Assembly: GCA_030620095.1 (NCBI GenBank)
Contig: JAUTXW010005212.1
Location: 646,001-710,000, forward strand
Source of the DNA: Kuschelorhynchus macadamiae
Lineage: Eukaryota; Arthropoda; Insecta; Coleoptera; Curculionidae
Reading direction: 5' to 3'
Length of the DNA: 64,000 bases
Within the stretch, counting starts at the first letter, position 1, and every line of letters begins with the position of its first letter. The translations under genes and the position numbers were made by a program. The notes below the pieces were generated by a model that worked only from the letters and a program-made list of their open reading frames with translations, made no database searches and was not told the origin of the DNA. This document shows positions 60,701 through 64,000 of the stretch, piece by piece.

Positions 60701-61270
60701 CTCAATAATGTAGTTATACGGTTATAATTATACAATTAAACACGAACAACCCCTACAAAATGAGAGGGGTGATTCTACATAAAAAAAACATGAAAACATT
60801 TTCATATTAGCCTAGATCCGGAAATGCTTCGTTATGGAGATACAGGGTGTTTAAATATAAATTTTATTTTATTTTTTTATTAAATATATGTTGCATATAA
60901 TAAAATTTTCTCACGAAGTTGAGCATTTGGGGGTTTTTAGGGTTTTTAGGGTGAGGAATCATAATTTGGTATTAGATTTCATGTGACACTTAGAGGGCGC
61001 TACGTACGCTACTATTATTTATGTAAATTTGCCCTAACTTTTTTGCCGATACACTTCTGGGTTTTTTTACGAATAAATATTATTCTTGCACCTTTTCTAA
61101 GCAAAAAAGCTATATTTACTGAATAACGCTGTGGAGGTAACCGTTCTCGAGCAGTTTGCAAGTTTATGCGTCGATGCAAGGAAAACAAATTTTTTAATAA
61201 TAATAAACTAAGGTATATTTATTTCAAGACAATACAAAATTAAAAGTAAGTATGAATTATTCTAAACTAT
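60701..61270. other. Non-coding stretch with TACAGGGTGT
   Basis: TACAGGGTGT at 60841-60850 preceded by GAGA; it may be the left end of the transposon whose gene is at 61275-62366. A clear inverted partner near 62410-62450 is weak (CTTCGTT...ACAGGG). Confidence 0.4.
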
Positions 61271-61274
61271 AATA

Positions 61275-62366
61275 AATGCTCCACAAGATGACCGTTAGTT
61301 TGAAGGCATAATGTAATTCTTTTTTTTAGAGAACGTCTGAAACGTCTATAAATATTCTGCATTTGTCTGAACTTATTGCAGGCATTTTGAACAACCAAAG
61401 CTGCTCACACGTTTGTATTGGAACGGAGTACACATGGCATTTGAGAAAACTCCATATACAAAAATCACAAGGATTTAAGTCTTGCGACCTCGCTGGCCAT
61501 TGAACTGGTCCGCCTCTACCAATCCACTGATTTTTGTCTAATCCAGATATTGACGTACATTTCGACTAAAATGAGCCGGACACTCATCGTGCATAAACCA
61601 CATGGCTTGCCGAATATTTAAAGGAACATCCTCTAGTAATGTGGGTAAAATATTCTGAAGAAAATTTAAATACTCTTCCCCTGTTAGTCGACCTGGCAAC
61701 TCAACAGGTCCAATTAGGTTGTTGTTTACAATACCAATCCACACATTAATACTAAACCAATGTTGATATTTGGTTTCTTTCAGAACATAGGGATTTTCCC
61801 CAACATATGCATAATTATGTGAATTGTGTAAATTATTAATTCCGAAATTAGATTCATCAGAGAATAAAATACGAGAATAAAAAGTTAGATCTTCAATTTT
61901 TTTATTTCTCATCCAATCGGAAAATACTATACGCGCAGGGAAATCACCCTCCATCATAGCATGCCCCTTTCTAAAATGAAACAGGTATAAGTTCTCCTTG
62001 TGTATAATATTACTTCTATATGATTTGCAAATTCCTGGATGCATCGCTGATAGTCTTCGACAACTTAATTCTGGGTTATCTTCTAGATCCATCAGAATAG
62101 CTTCTGCGAATTCCTCAACTACAACGGGATGCCTACCCGTTTAATTTTTTTGGAGACACCGATCCGGTTTCCCTCAACCTCTGGTGAAGTGCCGTAAAGG
62201 TTGTATGAGTGGGATGGATTCTATTCGGAAACTTTTCAACATATTTAGGGTGTGCCGCTCGGGCGTTACACTGAACTTCCCCGTAGATTACCTGCATATC
62301 TGCATATTCATCATTACTAAACGAAACCATTTTTAAAAAAAATGTAAATAAAAATCTTACTTTCAA
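61275..62366 (-). pseudogene. DUF4817-type mariner-group transposase, nearly whole
   Basis: N-terminal part 62366-62133 holds MVSFSNDEYADMQVIYGEVQ, CNARAAHPKYVEKFPNR and QRLRETGSVSPKK, the DUF4817 helix-turn-helix region that binds TIRs. A one-base shift near 62135 precedes the core (62092-61538) with RILFSDESNF (first catalytic Asp), WFSINVWIGI and WFMHDECPAHFS (second Asp). A second shift near 61537 separates the end, where WIGRGGPVQWPARSQDLNP and a following CDF give the last Asp, about 38 residues after the second. Length close to the family's usual 350 residues. Two single-base shifts are the only clear lesions, so it died recently compared with its relatives at 37.8 and 55.5 kb. Confidence 0.82.
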
Positions 62367-62639
62367 TTAAATCAAATTATTAATATGACAATAACGTCGT
62401 TCGTGGATGCCCTGTTCATATGGTCTCTGAAACGAAGTTTATAATCCAATTTTATTATAAGTTTATTTTGTTATTATTATTTAATTTGTTTTGTTAATAT
62501 GAAGTAGGTACTTTTAATTTATTTTATGTTCATTTTAATTTAGGTGATAGTTTTTGACTTTCTATAGTTTAAGTCTATGGTTTATTGACAAAAATATGAC
62601 TTCTGTTATATATTCAAAATTCAAAAACAAAATTCAAAA

Positions 62640-64000
62640 AATATTTATTGTGTAAAATTCAGCATAAGAAACATACAATAACAAAGCACAAATATATACA
62701 AAAGGACAAGGTACACTGTCTTCAGTAATCTTTATAACCTAGCCCTGCTCTTAAAGTCACCACTTATAAACTGGATATATACGCAAAAAATAATCATTAA
62801 AATAAATTAAAATCAAAATCACGACTTATTATTACAGGCAAGAGAATTTCCTGCTTCAATCTTGCTTTTAAAGTAGCCTTTGTTACATTCGGTATATTTT
62901 TCAATGCATTAGTGACAAACGGAGCCAGAAATGAAAAACTGGACTGAAAAGCCATGGTTTTATGAGACGGAGTATTAAGAGTTTCGCGCACCCTTCTCAG
63001 TTCTCTTTGATGGATATCAGACCAATGTGTAAGTTTAGCAAAAAGATACTTCGGTGTTTGAGTATTCAGTACAAAACAGGCCAAGTGAGCAAATCTGATC
63101 TCATTCAATTTATAAAAGTTCAGATCGCGAATATATGGAGAAGTGGAACATGAACTATAAAACGTGCACACTGATTCTGCATCTTTTGCAGTCTCGAGCG
63201 ACTTTCATTTGTTAAACATGGACCATAAACCACATCAGCATAGTGAAAATGAGAAAAAACGAGGGATCTAACAAGCATTTTTTTAGTGTCTCTGTCCAGC
63301 AAGTTCTTAAAAGGATAAAGCCTCTTCAAGCTTAAATAGACCTTGCGATAGACATCCGAAACATGACTCTCAAATTTCAATCTTGAATCAATCGTCAGCC
63401 CTAGATTCTTAATAGACTGAACTCGATCACCTGTCCATCCACCAGAAGCTCAAGATCATCGACCTTTTCGAGGTGATAGCTTGAACCTATCAATATGTGC
63501 TGACTCTTCGATGCGTTCAACACAAATCCGTTATCCCTTATCCATTGTTTAACATTGTGAAAATCTTCATTAATTATATTTCTTGCCCGATCCTCTCCAT
63601 TAAGTAAAGAATCAAATGAGAGCTGAATATGATCACCATAAAGATGGATGTACCAGGATTTAGGAACAGACTGTATGTCAGCAATGCAAAGAGAAAAAAG
63701 TAAAGGACCCAGGACTGAGCCCCGCGGAACACTAGAGTCAATTGACCTTAAATTAGATTCAGCTATAGTAGTATGTGAATTGAATATAAGTTTTTGTTGG
63801 CGACCAAAACGTGCGTACAACCGCGAATTCCATAATAACTTAGCTTGGCAATAAGACATTCAAGATCCATTGAGTCAAACGCCCTCGACATATCCAGGCA
63901 GGTCAAAGAGGTGACTCGGTCAATAGCACCCAAACAATTATCAAGAACGTTGCACAAAGCAGTAACCGTTCCAAACCTACGACGAAAGCCAGATTGACAA
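62640..64000 (-). pseudogene. Non-LTR retrotransposon ORF2, C-terminal half, runs off window
   Basis: Minus-strand blocks in order: LTCLDMSRAFDSMDLECLI (motif A, 63957-63763), RSIDSSVPRGSVLGPLLFSL (motif B, 63859-63401), then WYIHLYGDHIQLSF where YADD is expected but YGDH is found, and FVLNASKSQHILIG. 63380-63120 holds LLDRDTKKMLVRSLVFSHFH and YADVVYGPC, and 63171-62797 has the LARLKQEILLP-like C-terminus. This is a Jockey/CR1-type RT with the usual region after it. Frame changes near 63860, 63400 and 63170, plus the altered active site, show it is dead. 3' UTR extends to about 62640 with a repeated TTGAATTTT tail. The endonuclease lies beyond 64000. Confidence 0.82.

Noticed and set aside
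60920..60955. GGGTTTTTAGGGTTTTTAGGGTGAGG as telomere-like repeat
   Set aside because: Only three imperfect units, unlike the TTAGG repeat of insects.
1..64000. CRISPR arrays, bacterial operons, ribosome binding sites
   Set aside because: The window is eukaryotic; regular arrays here (16158-16371, internal-repeat elements) have no spacer/repeat pattern and no cas genes.

Overview
The window is AT-rich, gene-poor eukaryotic DNA dominated by transposable elements, very probably from an insect (a beetle is a guess, not a demonstration). Evidence for an insect: a Gypsy retroelement with an envelope gene of the errantivirus type, piggyBac, DD41D-like and Tc1 mariner-group transposases, a Penelope-like element and several non-LTR retrotransposons, plus 57-bp GT-AG introns. 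I found no convincing ordinary host gene. The only coding unit without visible breaks is itself inside a transposon.

Layout. 1-700: reverse transcriptase remnant of a non-LTR element. 1841-5466: a complete-looking DNA transposon with 37-bp terminal inverted repeats (TIRs), ATAT on both sides, and a four-exon minus-strand gene for a DUF7869-like protein with a DDE-like D/D/E pattern. 5680-6528: fold-back repeat. 9722-10376: hAT-like remnant. 10875-22727: a 3-kb unit carrying a dead piggyBac transposase, present twice in tandem; the second copy is split by a 5.65-kb Gypsy element (15494-21140). 23019-23882: first copy of a TIR-bounded element filled with internal repeats. 24353-33566: a 9.2-kb errantivirus-like Gypsy element with ~0.7-kb LTRs, gag, pol and env, with scattered stops and frameshifts. 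33780-33847: near-perfect hairpin. 35670-35966: hAT-type MITE. 36930-38467: DD41D-like transposon with ~270-bp TIRs. 38832-41620: non-LTR endonuclease fragment and two transposase remnants. 42361-42945: tandem 281-bp duplication. 45461-49090: two more copies of the internal-repeat element. 51565-57520: a host or repeat segment present twice in X-Y-X-Y order, with a Penelope-like remnant between X and Y in the first copy and transposase and non-LTR remnants in the second. 58100-58590: possible Penelope 3' end. 59881-64000: two non-LTR elements with a DD41D-like transposon between them.

Relative ages can be read from nesting and LTR identity. The piggyBac is oldest, then the tandem duplication, then the first Gypsy insertion (LTRs about 98.5% identical by eye). 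The errantivirus-like element is also young (LTRs differ at about six sites and two small indels). The most interesting objects are the TIR-bounded DUF7869-like transposon with tandem micro-exons and subterminal repeats, and the TIR-bounded family with internal tandem repeats in three copies. All comparisons were made by eye.
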